Assembly (NCBI RefSeq): GCF_963678975.1 | Contig: NC_089285.1 | Coordinates: forward strand, 9,720,694-9,784,693 | From: Dysidea avara | Lineage: Eukaryota > Porifera > Demospongiae > Dictyoceratida > Dysideidae | Direction: 5' to 3' | DNA: 64,000 bases | In this document: positions 1 through 11,599 of the stretch, piece by piece | Layout: every line of letters begins with the position of its first letter | How positions within the stretch are numbered: the first letter of the stretch is position 1 | The notes under the pieces: model-generated | Seen by the model: only the letters and a program-made list of their open reading frames with translations | What the model was told of the DNA's origin: nothing | The model's database searches: none | Translations under genes and position numbers: made by a program

Positions 1-355
1 AGGTGAATTTTTTTGCCACTTGGTCTTGGCACAAAATTCACCTGAATTGCCATTATTAAAATTTTCACCATTAACCTACCATCACAGCCATTTCTTGGCC
101 GCCACCTTGGATTTCACATCTTTTTTCACCATAGCCTTTCTGAGGGCCGCACACTTTTTTTACAGCTTGGCTGTTTTGGATTAGATTTCATTTCTTTTTG
201 TAGTTGTATACCCCAAAGCCGGCCTATGGCCAGCTTTGGGACTTTTTTAACCTATGCTTTTTTTTCTTCACTACAGGAAGAAGGAAAGATGAAGTAGATG
301 TACTTTAAGTATTTTATCAGTAAATGTACAAATTATATATATATAATACATAATT
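1..355 (+). repeat. Left terminal module of the 14 kb element
   Basis: It opens with a short inverted motif (AGGTGAATTTT ... AAAATTCACCT), then an AT-rich stretch, a GCC-rich hairpin (CCAAAGCCGGCC/GGCCAGCTTTGG) and a TA-rich tail. The same order appears in reverse complement at 13,830-14,181. Position 1 corresponds to about 14,160, the middle of the right-hand palindrome, so the window starts inside the matching left palindrome. Confidence 0.75.
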
Positions 356-379
356 TGATTACAGAAATCTCCATGGTGG

Positions 380-2010
380 TTTCTTTGTAACTGAACACTC
401 TACAAGCTCTCTACAGGGTGAATTGTTTGTAGCTGAACGATCTACAAGGTAATTTATTCTAGCTGATCTCTCTACAGGTGATGTGTTTGTAGCTGAATTC
501 TGTACAGGTGATTTGTTTGCAGCTAAGCTCTTTACGAATGGTTGCTTTGTAGCTGAACTTTCTAAAAGGTAACTTCTTCTAACTGATCTTTCTACAGGGC
601 AATTTGTTTCTTGCAGAATTTTCTACAGGGTGATTTCTTTGCAGCTGAACTCTCTACATGGTGGTTTCTTTGTAGCTGAACTCTCTACAAGGTAATTTCT
701 TCTAGCTGATCTCTCTACAGGGAGATTTGTTTTTAGCTGAACTATCTACAAGGTAATTTCTTCTAGCTGATCTCTCTACAGAGTGATTTATTTGTAGCTG
801 AATTCTGTACAAGTGATTTGTTTGCAGCTGAGCTTTTTACAGAATGGTTTCTTTGTAGCTGAACTCTCTACAAGGTAATTTCTTCTAGCTGATCTCTCTA
901 CAGGGAGATTTGTTTTTAGCTGAACTATCTACAAGGTAATTTCTTCTAGCTGATCTCTCTACAGGGTGATTTGTTTGTAGCTGAATTCTGTACAGGTGAT
1001 TTGTTTGCAGCTGAGCTCTTTACAGAATGGTTTCTTTGTAGCTGAACTCCCTACAAGGTAACTTTTCTAGCTGATGTCTCTACAAGGTTACTAGTTTGTA
1101 GCTGAACTCTCTACATGGTGGTTTCTTTGTAACTGAACTTTCTACAAGGTGACTTCTAGCTGATCTTTCTACAGGGTGATATGTTTGTAGCTGAACTCTC
1201 TACAAGGTAACTTCTTCTAGCTGATCTCTCTACAGGGAGATTTGTTTGTAGCTGAAAATCTCTCTACATGGTGATTTGTTTGTAGCTGAACTCTCTACAT
1301 GATGGTTTCTTTGTAGCTGAACTCTCTACAAGGTAACTTCTTCTAGCTAATCTCTCTACAGGGAGATTTGTTTGTAGCTGAACTCTCTGCAGGTAATTTG
1401 TTTGAAGCTGAACTCTCTGAATTCTCTACATGGTGGTTTCTTTGTAACTGAACTCTCTACAATGTAGCTTTTTCTAGCTGATCTTTCTACAGGGTGATTT
1501 GTTTGTAGCTGAATTCTGTACAGGTGATTTGTTTGCAGCTGAACTCTTTAAAGAATGGTTTCTTTGTAGCTGAACTCTCTACAAGGCAATTTCTTCTAGC
1601 TGATGTCTCTACAAGGTCACTAGTTTGTAGCTGAACACTCTGCAAGGTGATCTCTTCTAGCTGATCTTTCTACATGGTGATATGTTTGAAGCTGAACTCT
1701 CTACAAGGTAACTTCTTCTAGCTGATCTCTCTACAGGGAGATTTGTTTGCAGCTGAACTCTCTACATGATGGTTTCTTTGTAGCTGAACTCTCTGCAAGG
1801 TAACTTCTTCTATTGATCTCTCCACAGGGCGATTTGTTTGTAGCTGAACTCTCTACATGGTGGTTACTTTGTATGATTTCTTCTAGCTGAACTATCTCTT
1901 TCCATAGTTGCATGAACTCCCTACAAGGTAACTTCTTCTAGCTGATCTCTCTACAGGGTGACTTGTGTGTAGCTGATCTCTATACAGGTTTCTTGTTTCT
2001 AGCTGATATC
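380..2010 (+). repeat. Satellite array, about 61-bp dimeric unit (left end)
   Basis: Two related half units of about 30 bp alternate. One reads AGCTGAACTCTCTACAAGG with a TAACTTCTTCT tail; the other reads AGCTGATCTCTCTACAGGG with a TGATTTGTTTGT tail. About 25 dimers are present with scattered substitutions and irregular loss of half units. Short open frames here are by-products of the repeat. The reverse complement of the same unit fills 11,600-13,775. Confidence 0.9.
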
Positions 2011-2049
2011 TTGAATTCTCTTCATGGTGACTGCTCTATTAGGATGAAT

Positions 2050-2860
2050 GCTCTATTAGAGTATCTCGATCTCGCACTAGCTGCACTATATTGGATTTCG
2101 TGTTATAACTCCGTGGCTTTAAGTCTGATTCTTCTACACCATTGATGAGCCTTTCTAAGATGATTACTCCATCTGTACAACGATTTTCAAAGCATTACCC
2201 CTAGTGGTTTATCTGTTAGGCGTGGCAAGCGGTCGTTTTTTTATTAGCTAATTTCGATTGCGTAATTGTTACACAGTGTTGGTTTTTTCGTTGTATCTTC
2301 CTGGGTTTTAGCTCGATTTCTTTCAAACCACAAAAGGTTTGAGGTTCAATAGTTAACCTATTCACCCACCGCTTTTCAGCTTCTTCCCATATGCGGTTTA
2401 CCCTGTAGGCGTGACAACATATTGGTGTTATTTTTCGTGAATAATCGCTCATAACTCTTTGCCTGTTTATCGTATTCCAGCCAAAGTTGGTACCAAGATG
2501 CGCCTTTATATCCCCCTTCTGTGTGCCAAATTTCAAGGCAATCGGATATGGCATTCGAGTTTTATAGCAGTTTTTGTAAGTGTGCGACAAGAAAAAGAAA
2601 AATAAGAAGAAAAAAACGAAGAAACTGAGCCAATTTTTGAAGTCGCATATCTCGGGAACGCGCAAAGCGATTTCGCTCAAATTTGGAATGTAGAGTGCTG
2701 CAGTTGGAGGGAATGTCCACAGCAAAAATAGTCTTGTTTCATCAAGGAAACACAGAGCTACGGAGGTGCGAAAATTGCGTTTTCTTTCTTCCTGTCAATA
2801 TACTCACGGGTGTTACGCGCCGGCTTCTTGGGCCGCACGATACACTACCGTGTGTCTTGA
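2050..2860 (+). repeat. Inner terminal module, left copy
   Basis: A unique-looking block whose inner edge reads CACTACCGTGTGTCTTGAT. The reverse complement of that edge begins the right copy at 10,741. It contains a purine-rich AAGAAAAAGAAAAATAAGAA stretch and a block beginning CATATCTCGGGAACGC. A third copy, in this orientation, lies at 29,645-30,071. No protein is convincing in it. Confidence 0.75.
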
Positions 2861-2869
2861 TGTGTATTA

Positions 2870-3780
2870 AATTTTTATATCATAATTAATACAATTTCAA
2901 TACAAACTACTGTACAAACTTGGCACTTTGCTGAGTGACCATATGCATGAAACACAGGTACAGCGAACTCAAACTTGTCCAAAATATCATCACGATTGTG
3001 ACCCTACAAAGCATAATATTATATAACAGTTAACATTAAATTGAATATACAGCTACGTGGAGTAAAAAGATGTGTGAAACACTGTTATGCATACATTATA
3101 TATATGCTGATTGCATGAGCATCAACATAGTACACTGTACATGTACAATAAAAATACATTATTTTACCTGTAAGTGCTTATAAAGCAAGCATGCTATGTC
3201 ATACATAAGCTGTATTTGTGACCAGATTTTACAGAACCGATCCAAATCGCACATCAGGCAAAATCAAACTAACACCACCAGTGGATAGCTGCACTATCGT
3301 ACTACAAGTTTTGACCCTCAGCACTACTCAAACTACACGAGGCTGGTTTTAACAGACGTCTTTTCTGGGTGGTGTGGAGTGCTCAAATGGCGGTTTCAGG
3401 CATTGTGAAGGACCTGGCTTGGCAAGAATCAGTGGTTTACTGGTGGATAGCCTCCCTTTGTGAGCACTCGTGATACTACTTCGCTCGTCCAACTGCTCAG
3501 ATTTTCTATCTTATTTGGCGGGAAACTGTACAAGCAGCTACACAAGTACTGGAAGTGGCCTGAAAGGTAACAGATTGATGCATCTTTTGTGTAAATTTCA
3601 TACGCGTGCTTGCTATCCTTGGAGAGTTATGCTGACTTCAATTCTTTAAAACCGTTTATCTCGAAACTTCTAAGGTGCGATTTGGATCGTTTTTCCAAAA
3701 TCCAGTCACATTTTGTGATTAGGATACATCTTCATCAGTGTTTCTAATAAATACACAGCATATGCTAGCCTGTACAGTAC
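2870..3780. other. No gene seen
   Basis: AT-rich sequence between the inner module and the transposase remnant. The 3' coding exons of the minus-strand transposase would be expected here, but I could not find the KDZ C-terminal motifs. Confidence 0.4.
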
Positions 3781-3833
3781 AAACAACATAGGCATGGCCA
3801 GCTAAGAAATCACTACAATCCTAGCACAGGCAA

Positions 3834-4226
3834 AGCAGTTACACACAAACATGTATATATCCATCAACCTTATCAGTGGCAGCAGGAACGGATTCAGATA
3901 TACTACTAAGAACATAATCATTGACTTCCCCTTGATCACAGAACATACTGTTACCATACAGAGGCTCTCAAACAATAGTACCAGCTTTCTTTTTACGACA
4001 CAATCCAAAATTTGCATCGACCGAAAGGGTCACAACACTATTTTCCTAGCCAACAACAATATAATAGCTGCCCGTCCATCAGTAAGGTTATTGTACAAAC
4101 TTTGGGACAAGCTGGACATGATAATACATCACCAAGATTCATTGGTTCCTTCATTATCCTAAGATTTTCTTTGTAATGCCTATAGTGTAGTAAAGAAGTA
4201 TAGGATATAACAGGTTTGATTGTCAA
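3834..4226 (-). pseudogene. KDZ transposase catalytic-core fragment
   Basis: Minus-strand frames contain CPACP (about 4,104-4,118) and, in another frame, DANFGLCRKKKAG at 3,980-4,018, followed by EPLYGNSMFCDQGEVNDYV. These are the hallmark CPxCP and D-A-N-F motifs of the KDZ transposase core; the aspartate is the expected catalytic residue. A frame change lies between the two motifs. An in-frame TGA sits between KKKAGTIV and EPLYG, where arginine (CGA) would be a natural ancestor. The gene is inactive here. It belongs with the cysteine-cluster exons at 4,761-5,667. Confidence 0.8.
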
Positions 4227-4760
4227 GCATCAGCATTCAGGCTGATCTTGTTTTGTAAATTGTGAATTCAGCAGTTTCAGCTATCACTACTGAATACAGC
4301 TAAAGCATAGCTAGGATTTAGAAAAAAAGGTCAAGATCCAGCTGTATAATGTTTCAGCTGTTAACATCATGCAACTAGAATTATCACATTTAACTAGACG
4401 GAACATTGTGGGTGAACCTTAGTACCTTAGCATGAGACTTTTACGTGTTCATTCTGGAAACGATTGTGCTGGTCGTATGTACAGTTGAAGAACGCTGGGG
4501 GGCTCACTGACCATATTCTGGCCTTACAAGAATGTCATACCACAACCACTGGTAACTGATTTATGGACAATGGTGACTTATGTACTTATACACGTACATA
4601 AAAAAAATCGTTTTAGTTATTATTGTACCATAACTATACCTGTACTCCTCAAAAGAGTCTATAATAACAGGATACAAACTACACGGAACCTAACAGTAAT
4701 AAGTATGGGCACAGTAATTTTGTGTACCATATAGAAATATAATTTACCAATTGAAATTTC

Positions 4761-5667
4761 TCAGTGTTTTAGTGCACTTGTGAAGTCTTGAACAGCAACT
4801 TGACACTCAAGAAGGAGAGCCTCCATCCAATCCATCAATGATGTTGAAAATGCTAGCACAGGTCGAGACGGAGTGGCTGGCCAGTAGCCCAATTCAATTA
4901 TCCGGTGTACATCTAGCTGGCATTTGCAAAACTCTATGTTTATTTGGTGAGGGATCCCTAATATGAATAAATATCACTGCACTTGTGCACAGGATCATTT
5001 TACTCAGTACCTTCTAAGCTAAAGCAAGTTACCATTCTTACTGTTCTTCCTGTCCTACAATTGTGGCCATGGCTACTAAGTGGAATAAGAGCTGGTAATA
5101 GTTTCGTTGGACTAAAACAATCATCCTGGAAATGCAGTTTGTTAAGTACTTCAAAATAATAAAAGCTATAGGTGTTCACTTATGTACCTTCCATATTTCT
5201 GTACTGTGATGAAAATTTCTATTTTCATGAAGCAGGTTAGCACACTCTACACAGTAAACATATGGTCCACACTGCTGACAACGTACAACAGCAGTGCTTA
5301 TGCATTGAAAGCATAGGGTGTTTTCATTCAAGGAATGTTGCCATAATAAAATACGTTCTATCCCAGCTCTCACTTCACTCCATTTTTCAGCAGCCCTTGT
5401 CTTCCTCCTGGTGTAACTTTGGTACACTGATGGTGAACTGCTGTCCTGACAGAAGCTATCAATATATTCATCATCAGTTTCATGAGTGGAAGTATTGTCC
5501 AAGTCATCATGCTGGCTGCTACTTGCCTCTGAATACTTCATGAATGAGGTATGGACCTGCACTATTTCCTTAGACACATGGGGTCTAGTCCGCCTATGAC
5601 CTTTCAGTGGCTTCAGAATGTTTAAAGGAATTCTGGTATTTCCTTTGACTCGTCTAGTTCTTTTCAT
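4761..5667 (-). pseudogene. KDZ transposase N-terminal exons with CxC3-type cysteine cluster
   Basis: Three exons on the minus strand join cleanly. Exon 1 (5,188-5,667) starts MKRTRRVKGN, has an acidic linker, then CFQC, RCQQC and YCVEC pairs and a HHSTEIWK end; its donor is GTACAT. Exon 2 (5,011-5,125) gives DDCFSPTKLLPALIP and ends in a GTACTG donor. Exon 3 (4,761-4,957) gives GIPHQINIEFCKCQLD, then IIELGYWPATPSRP and LLLECQVAVQDF. This is the CxC3-like cluster found at the N terminus of KDZ transposases, thought to bind zinc and DNA. The joined frame is open until a stop after QDFTSALKH; the linker to the catalytic fragment at 3,834-4,226 was not found. An earlier methionine at 5,709 is possible, but the basic KRTRR start fits the family better. 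Confidence 0.85.
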
Positions 5668-5963
5668 TGCTCCACATAGGTATGAAATTGTGTTTTGCCA
5701 ATTCAGCAATACCCAATTGTCAGTATATTGTTGAGTACATAAAATCTATAAATGATGGGAACACAATTAAAAAATACAATAATTAGACTAAGCAGTTTTC
5801 AAACTAATAAATGCAGTCTTAATACTGTTGGATTGCTTGGCACACATGATTTTGACAATACCAGGTTTCTCACACATCTAGTTCTATGACTTCTAGCACA
5901 ACGCAATGTAGGAGTATTCACACTTTCACCTGGGTGTCATTTTGCAATGTTATGGAAGCATTA

Positions 5964-6421
5964 GATTGTGTGTAAATGTTAGGTGTTGGCAGGTCATGTT
6001 ATAGCTGTTTAAAGTCAGAGAATTGGACGTGTGTGAAAGCCTGGGTATATCAAAGGTCAGAGTTGGGGTCGTTACACTAAAAATGTAACTAGTTAATACT
6101 CGTTAATTTCACATGATGTAATGTGCTACAGTTACATATTACTTACTGAAAAAAGCAACGAGTTACATATATTACTTGCTACTTTGAGGGCTGATTGTGT
6201 GTAAATGTTAGGTGTTGGCAGGTCATGTTATAGCTGTTTAAAGTCAGAGAATTGGACGTGTGTGAAAGCCTGGGTATATCAAAGGTCAGAGTTGGGGTCG
6301 TTACACTAAAAATGTAACTAGTTAATACTCGTTAATTTCACATGATGTAATGTGCTACAGTTACATATTACTTACTGAAAAAAGCAACGAGTTACATATA
6401 TTACTTGCTACTTTGAGGGCT
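5964..6421. repeat. Perfect 229-bp tandem duplication
   Basis: Copies at 5,964-6,192 and 6,193-6,421 appear identical base for base. The unit spans the flank, the target duplication and the first 135 bp of the hAT-like MITE. The duplication is therefore younger than the MITE insertion, or is an assembly artefact. Confidence 0.9.
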
Positions 6422-6854
6422 GTAACTAGTAATAATATTACATATTACATTTGTTCATTACAAATTATAAAATTAAGTCCAACCTTCTATACAAGTTACT
6501 AGCCTACAACTACAAGTGACACGAGCGAGACACGTGTTGCTCTGGTGTAGTTCAGCCACAAATACATGCTTTGTTGTTGTATCTTGGCCTCAAGGGCACT
6601 ACCCATACATTATCATTCTTTGTCCATACCTATAATACTATCTCCAATCTTGTCTGGACCCAAAATGCAATCAATCACGCTCCTGGTTAAAATTCTCCTG
6701 GAAGTAATGCCATACATTCGTTACAATTTTCGAATGTAATATCCGTTACATATTACTCGCTACTTTGTCATGCAACGCATTATATTACTCATTACTATAA
6801 AAGCAATACTATTACGTAAAGCATTACATTTGTAACGCGTTACCCCCAACTCTG
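6058..6854. mobile_element. hAT-type MITE with 8-bp target duplication
   Basis: Ends read CAGAGTTGGGG and CCCCAACTCTG. Flanks are TCAAAGGT at 6,050-6,057 and TCAAAGGT at 6,855-6,862, a perfect 8-bp duplication typical of hAT insertion. The inside is rich in GTTAC/GTAAC words and has no coding capacity. Because of the tandem duplication a second identical left end starts at 6,287, so the original element was about 568 bp. Confidence 0.88.
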
Positions 6855-7594
6855 TCAAAGGTCACATAATACCAATCCTTTTTTATAATTCTGTATGCAT
6901 CACACTTGATCAACTGGAGAATGATTAAAATATTTCTACTTAATAGGGTGTGACACCTGTTTTGGTCAAGAGTATTTATCCTGTTTCATTTGGGATGAAT
7001 ACTTGCAATGTTGTGGTGCAATGTTGCATTTGAGCAGCACCATATGATTGACTTTAATTAACAAATCTGCAATGCATGTACATCATTTGCATCAACAACA
7101 TTCACTAACCCCTATTGAGTCTACAAACAAATACATATATTCTTGCATAACCCTATAAATTACTTGTCCAAAATCTTTATCCTGGTTGCAACTCCACGTC
7201 AGAGCCCGACGGACACTGACTAAGGCCAGGACCCCAAGGATAGAGGATGGGCCACAGACAATCGCAGAAACTTGAGTTACCTCCTTACTGAAGGGCCAAA
7301 CTTTCAATACTTGGTCATGGACTAAAAAGTTACATACTTCACATTTGAATTTCAAATCTGAAGTATTTTGAAAGTCTTGGGACTATACATGCCATGCTCA
7401 GGTTGTCCAAGGACACATATTATGTATGTGCCTAAAGTATGCTACAAATTCACCAAAAACTTTAAAAATAAGTAATTTCTACCTCAGTAGCTCAAATGAC
7501 AATTGATAAATGCACCTGGATAAATAGAAGCATAGTTAGTGCAATGATTTAGATTTATAAATTTACCATGAAAACCTATAAATTGCACACACAA

Positions 7595-8017
7595 TACACT
7601 ATATAAAAACAGGTAATATAACTTGAGTTACTTTACTTACAAATGTAACGCGTTACCTAAGTAATGAAGTTGCTGTAACGAGTCTAATATTATGTAATAT
7701 TATTACTAAAAGTAACAAAGTTACTAATCTCATTAGTAATCCACTGGGTAACGCCTAGCCACAAAGCCTACCGAATGAAGCTTATTCACCAGCTTTTTAC
7801 TTATAGTCAAGATTTACACATTGTCCAGCAACGCTATTGTATCACGTGATAAGGTGGTAGTTGTACACGTGACAATTTAAGGCTGTGGGCACAAAAGTAA
7901 TGTAATATGTAATATTATTACAGTTACTTTATTTTATGAGTAATATGTAATTGTAACCAAATAGTTCAGTTGCAAGTAATATGTAACTAGTTTTAAAAAG
8001 TAACTTGCCCAACACTG
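7595..8017. mobile_element. Truncated GTTAC-rich MITE (CAGTGTTGGG family)
   Basis: The right end is CCCAACACTG. The interior has TAACGCGTTAC and the CACGTGATAAGGTGGTAG block also found at 41,090-41,562 and 47,995-49,170. The left end is missing: similarity to the 41 kb copy starts near ATAAAAACAG. Non-coding and non-autonomous, probably hAT-mobilised. Confidence 0.75.
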
Positions 8018-8029
8018 ATGTTAAGTTTT

Positions 8030-9900
8030 CCAAACATCCCAGTACTAACAACATAGGTATACAAGCTTTTCCTTTACCCATATTTGTGACCAAATTTTGG
8101 AAAACCGCCGATCTATGCACAATAATAGTTTTGTAATAAAATGCATTTAAAAACATTGTAAAAATGCAAGCTTCAGAAAAAAATTATGCAAGTGGTTCAC
8201 CAGGGTTAAGTAATTATTAAATGGTAAAGTAGCAAGGTCAAAACCCCACAAATATCTCCCGCAAATTGCACATAAACAGTGGATCACATGTCCTGTAGAC
8301 ATCGATGGTTTACAGTGTTGACCTGGTGAAGGTGAGTTTCTTTGTGATCACAGGAGAAAGGCGTATGCTTGAGCTATAACTTGACATAGAAAATGTATTG
8401 GAGGCAAAATTTGTAGTTCGCCACCTGGGAAAGTGTTTTGCTAGAATGATTTTGTCCATTACAAGATGCAACTTCAGCATCTATACCACCCAAGTGATAA
8501 TACAAAGTGATGTAATATCATGCATTACATCACTTACTTTTTGTGCTACAGGAACCAATGGAGAACCATACATTAGTTTATATAACCATTAAAAGCAACT
8601 GTAACAAATCTTCTATTATAGGTTATTATATTATTAATAGCCACCTGGTAGGTTGATTTTTTAAAATTCAGTTGTATTATTTGGGAAAAGTCACTGGAGA
8701 GAGTACACAGGACGCTATAGAAAGCCCCTCAACTCGACTCCGTGGCCAAATGGTACTGAACACGTCAGTACACCTATATCCTAGTCACCCATGCAACTGA
8801 GTCAGTGTAATTCAGGAAGTAGCTACGACCCTATCGCTAATCAACTTCTCTGCCTGTAGCTGCTACTTCAGAATTTTAATAGTCTATCCCTGGGCACGGT
8901 CGGACTCGCCAGGCAGCAGCCCAACTCCACAGCTGAAAGCAAACTTATGCTTCGATTTAATGGATGGACATGATGGATTACAGGTGAAAGTAAACCTTAC
9001 TCTTCAAAATTCGATTAATGGAAGCCTTTCGTTATATATGGCAGTTTCGATTTATGAATTTACCGGGATAAAGCCTATAAATTGGAACTATTTTACCGGT
9101 ATATATCCCACAATTTACATGCGAAGCGGGTGCTTAAAGAAAGTGTTGCTATGGAAAATTAATGCCTCGATATGGTTTCGTTGGATGAAGAAGACAAACA
9201 GCTTGACTGAAGATAAAAGACAAGGCGCATAGGGCGTACACTCGTCGGAACCCCAAAGGGCACATCCCACCGGTGAGTTTGTTGTTGTGGCGTAAAATGG
9301 TGACCATGCACTGCTTCGTTTGGGTTCTAGGCTTGTGACTGTGGTCAGTGAGTGAGTGAGGCAGTAAGACGAAATTCAAGTTTAAAAAAAATTCTATATC
9401 CGGCTGCCAGTAAGCATTTTCTTGTTTTTAATGCTACATTTGATGTTAGATGGACTAATATTATTTCGTAAAAGTGATTTTCGTCGTGTAAGAAGTTTCT
9501 AAGCTGGTTTGTAAAAGGCGATATTTTTGGCAGTGCGCATTGTTTTGGGGGGATTCCTACTTTGATAATGTAGCAAGAGAAGGAAACATACAAACTAATC
9601 AAATAGTACCACAGCATAATTCATACACAAATACTGACTGTATTTATTCCATCTATGTTTAGGTGTTGGAACTAATAGTTCAAATATTGTACCTTGGCTC
9701 AAACAAAAACAGACCACTGCCCCCAATAGTGAATAATATTAGAGTCATTTATAGATTTGAGGTTCGTTTTGTCTCGTTATATTAGTTGTTCCTATACTGA
9801 ATAAAGACGGAGTTAGAATATGTAGTATTGGAACACTATTTTTGCTGTGTACGGTAGTACTGTTTGTTTCCTTCTCTTGCTACATTATCATAAAAAAATA
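8030..9900. other. No gene seen
   Basis: Interior of the 14 kb element. Only short scattered frames occur, with no recognisable motif or codon bias and no clear inverted repeat. Confidence 0.4.
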
Positions 9901-9915
9901 TATTTGTTAATTCGT

Positions 9916-10023
9916 TCGTTCATGTAAAGAATATTCGAACACTCCATATTGTTCATGTAAAGAATATCGAACACTCCATGTTGTTCATGTTTGTTCGTTC
10001 ATGTAAAGAATATTCGAACACTC
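9916..10023 (+). repeat. Short tandem repeat, three copies of about 43 bp
   Basis: The phrase TTCATGTAAAGAATATTCGA followed by ACACTCC recurs three times with small length changes. It lies just upstream of the RLE fragment. Confidence 0.8.
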
Positions 10024-10621
10024 CTTCTTTTCCCATTGTTACCACTTTGTACATGTTTGTCTGTCATAGATCAGTTTGGTGATCATCTTCTTGGTTGCTC
10101 TCATGGCCCACTACGTATCCAACGCCATGATGCTCTTGTTTCTATAGCACATCATGCTCTACTGCAAGATCACCCTGGTGTTCTCCATGAGCAAAGCATT
10201 GCCTCTGATCAATCTCATCCTGGGGACATTTACCATCCTGATTTTACTCTAGGCCGTCCTGCTTACTTTGACCTCTCTGTCAGGTGCACAACTCAGCCTT
10301 CCTTTATTTCCGCTGCTGCGGCTGGGGTAGCTGCTGCTGCCAGTGAGGAGGCTAAGGATGACCATTATTTGGAAACTGTTAACAACCATGGTGGTGAATT
10401 TTTCCCCTGGTTTGCGAGTCATTTGGTGTTTGGACACCCTTTGCTTTATCAACCTTATCCACGATTGCCGATCTACCACTGTTAAAAGTGGTATCCCCAG
10501 ACAGTTAGCAAGGAAACAATTGCTTCAGCGCTTGTCAGTTACTCTCTGGCGATATAATGCCAAAATGATCCTGAGGCATTATGGCTTATGCCCAGAAGAT
10601 GGCATAGACTTGTTGAACTAA
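9991..10621 (+). pseudogene. C-terminal RLE domain of a non-LTR retrotransposon (fragment)
   Basis: The frame gives DQFGDHLLGCSHGPLRIQRH, a long linker, then PGDIYHPDF and PAYFDLSVR, then an alanine-rich helix. H-x-x-x-C followed by RHD and a PD...D core resembles the zinc knuckle plus restriction-like endonuclease at the C terminus of R2-like retrotransposon proteins. In that family the domain nicks target DNA. A frame change near 10,430 separates this from the matching tail VTLWRYNAKMILRHYGL, which ends at 10,621. The reverse transcriptase is absent, so this is a truncated insertion. I recall the same tail sequence in sponge and cnidarian retroelement proteins. Confidence 0.7.
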
Positions 10622-10740
10622 GTTATTAATTAAGGTTGTTTTGTAGTTAAGGTAGCTAGTTTTGTAGTTAAAGTACTTAGTTTGGTAGTTAAGCTAGTTA
10701 GAATTTTGTATAGAATATTTGTAGTTTAGTTTAAGAACAC

Positions 10741-11560
10741 TCTATATCAAGACACACGGTAGTGTGTTGTGCGGCCCAAGAAGCCGGAGTGCCACCCGTG
10801 AGTATATTAACAGGATTAAAGAAAACGCAATTTTCACACCTATGTAACTCTGTGATCCCTTATCCGATTGGAACCAAATTTACTAGAGAGGTGCCGGCCA
10901 GCAAGGGGAGTCTACACACCAAATTTGAAGAAAATCGCTCCAGCCATTTCCGAGATACGAGCGAACAAAATTTCATTTTAATTTCTTCGTTTTTTCTTCT
11001 ACTTCATTTCGCACATTTCGCAAAATCCGCCATAAAACACAAATGCGTGCTTGGAGCGGGCTGAAATTTGGCACACTTAAAGGGCTCATTAAGGTGGATC
11101 TCTGTACCAACTGTGGTAGGAATCCGATGAACATTCACGAAGTTATGACCGATTATTTGCGTAAAATAAGGTCGAAGGTCTGTCACGCCAGAGGGTAAAC
11201 TCCTTTGAGGAATCAGTTGAAAATTGCTATGTAGATGGAGCAACCATTGTAAGAGTGCCTTTTTGTGGTTTGAAAGGAATCGGGATAAAGACCACGAAGA
11301 TATGACACAAAACCCGACCTGTGTCAAAATTACGCGATCAATTTTTATGAATAAAAATACTATTAGTTTTCGTGTCTATCAGGCAAACCGCTTAGAGCAA
11401 TGAGCTGAAAATCAGTGTGTAGCTGGAATAATCATCATAGAAAGTCCTTGCAGTAGTACAGAAGAATCGGAATACAAACCACTGAGATATGATTCAAAAG
11501 GCAACTACGTGTAGATCGAGATACTCTAGTAGAACAGTCACCCTAATAGAGCATTCAGCT
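10741..11560 (-). repeat. Inner terminal module, right copy
   Basis: Reverse-complement partner of 2,050-2,860. It begins ATCAAGACACACGGTAGTGT and ends in the ATACTCTAGTAGAACAGTCA phrase next to the satellite. The left copy is clearly related but diverged, with indels. Confidence 0.75.
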
Positions 11561-11599
11561 ACGTTTATAACTTACTCCATTACAGAATTATATTACATT

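Noticed and set aside
380-2010. Regular repeats that could suggest a CRISPR array
   Set aside because: Units are head-to-tail imperfect satellites without unique spacers, in a eukaryotic repeat context; the same unit occurs inverted at the other end of the element.
2216-2725. 169-residue minus-strand frame
   Set aside because: Lies in the inner terminal module; a similar frame recurs at 29,642-29,968 only because the repeat recurs. It contains a low-complexity phenylalanine run.
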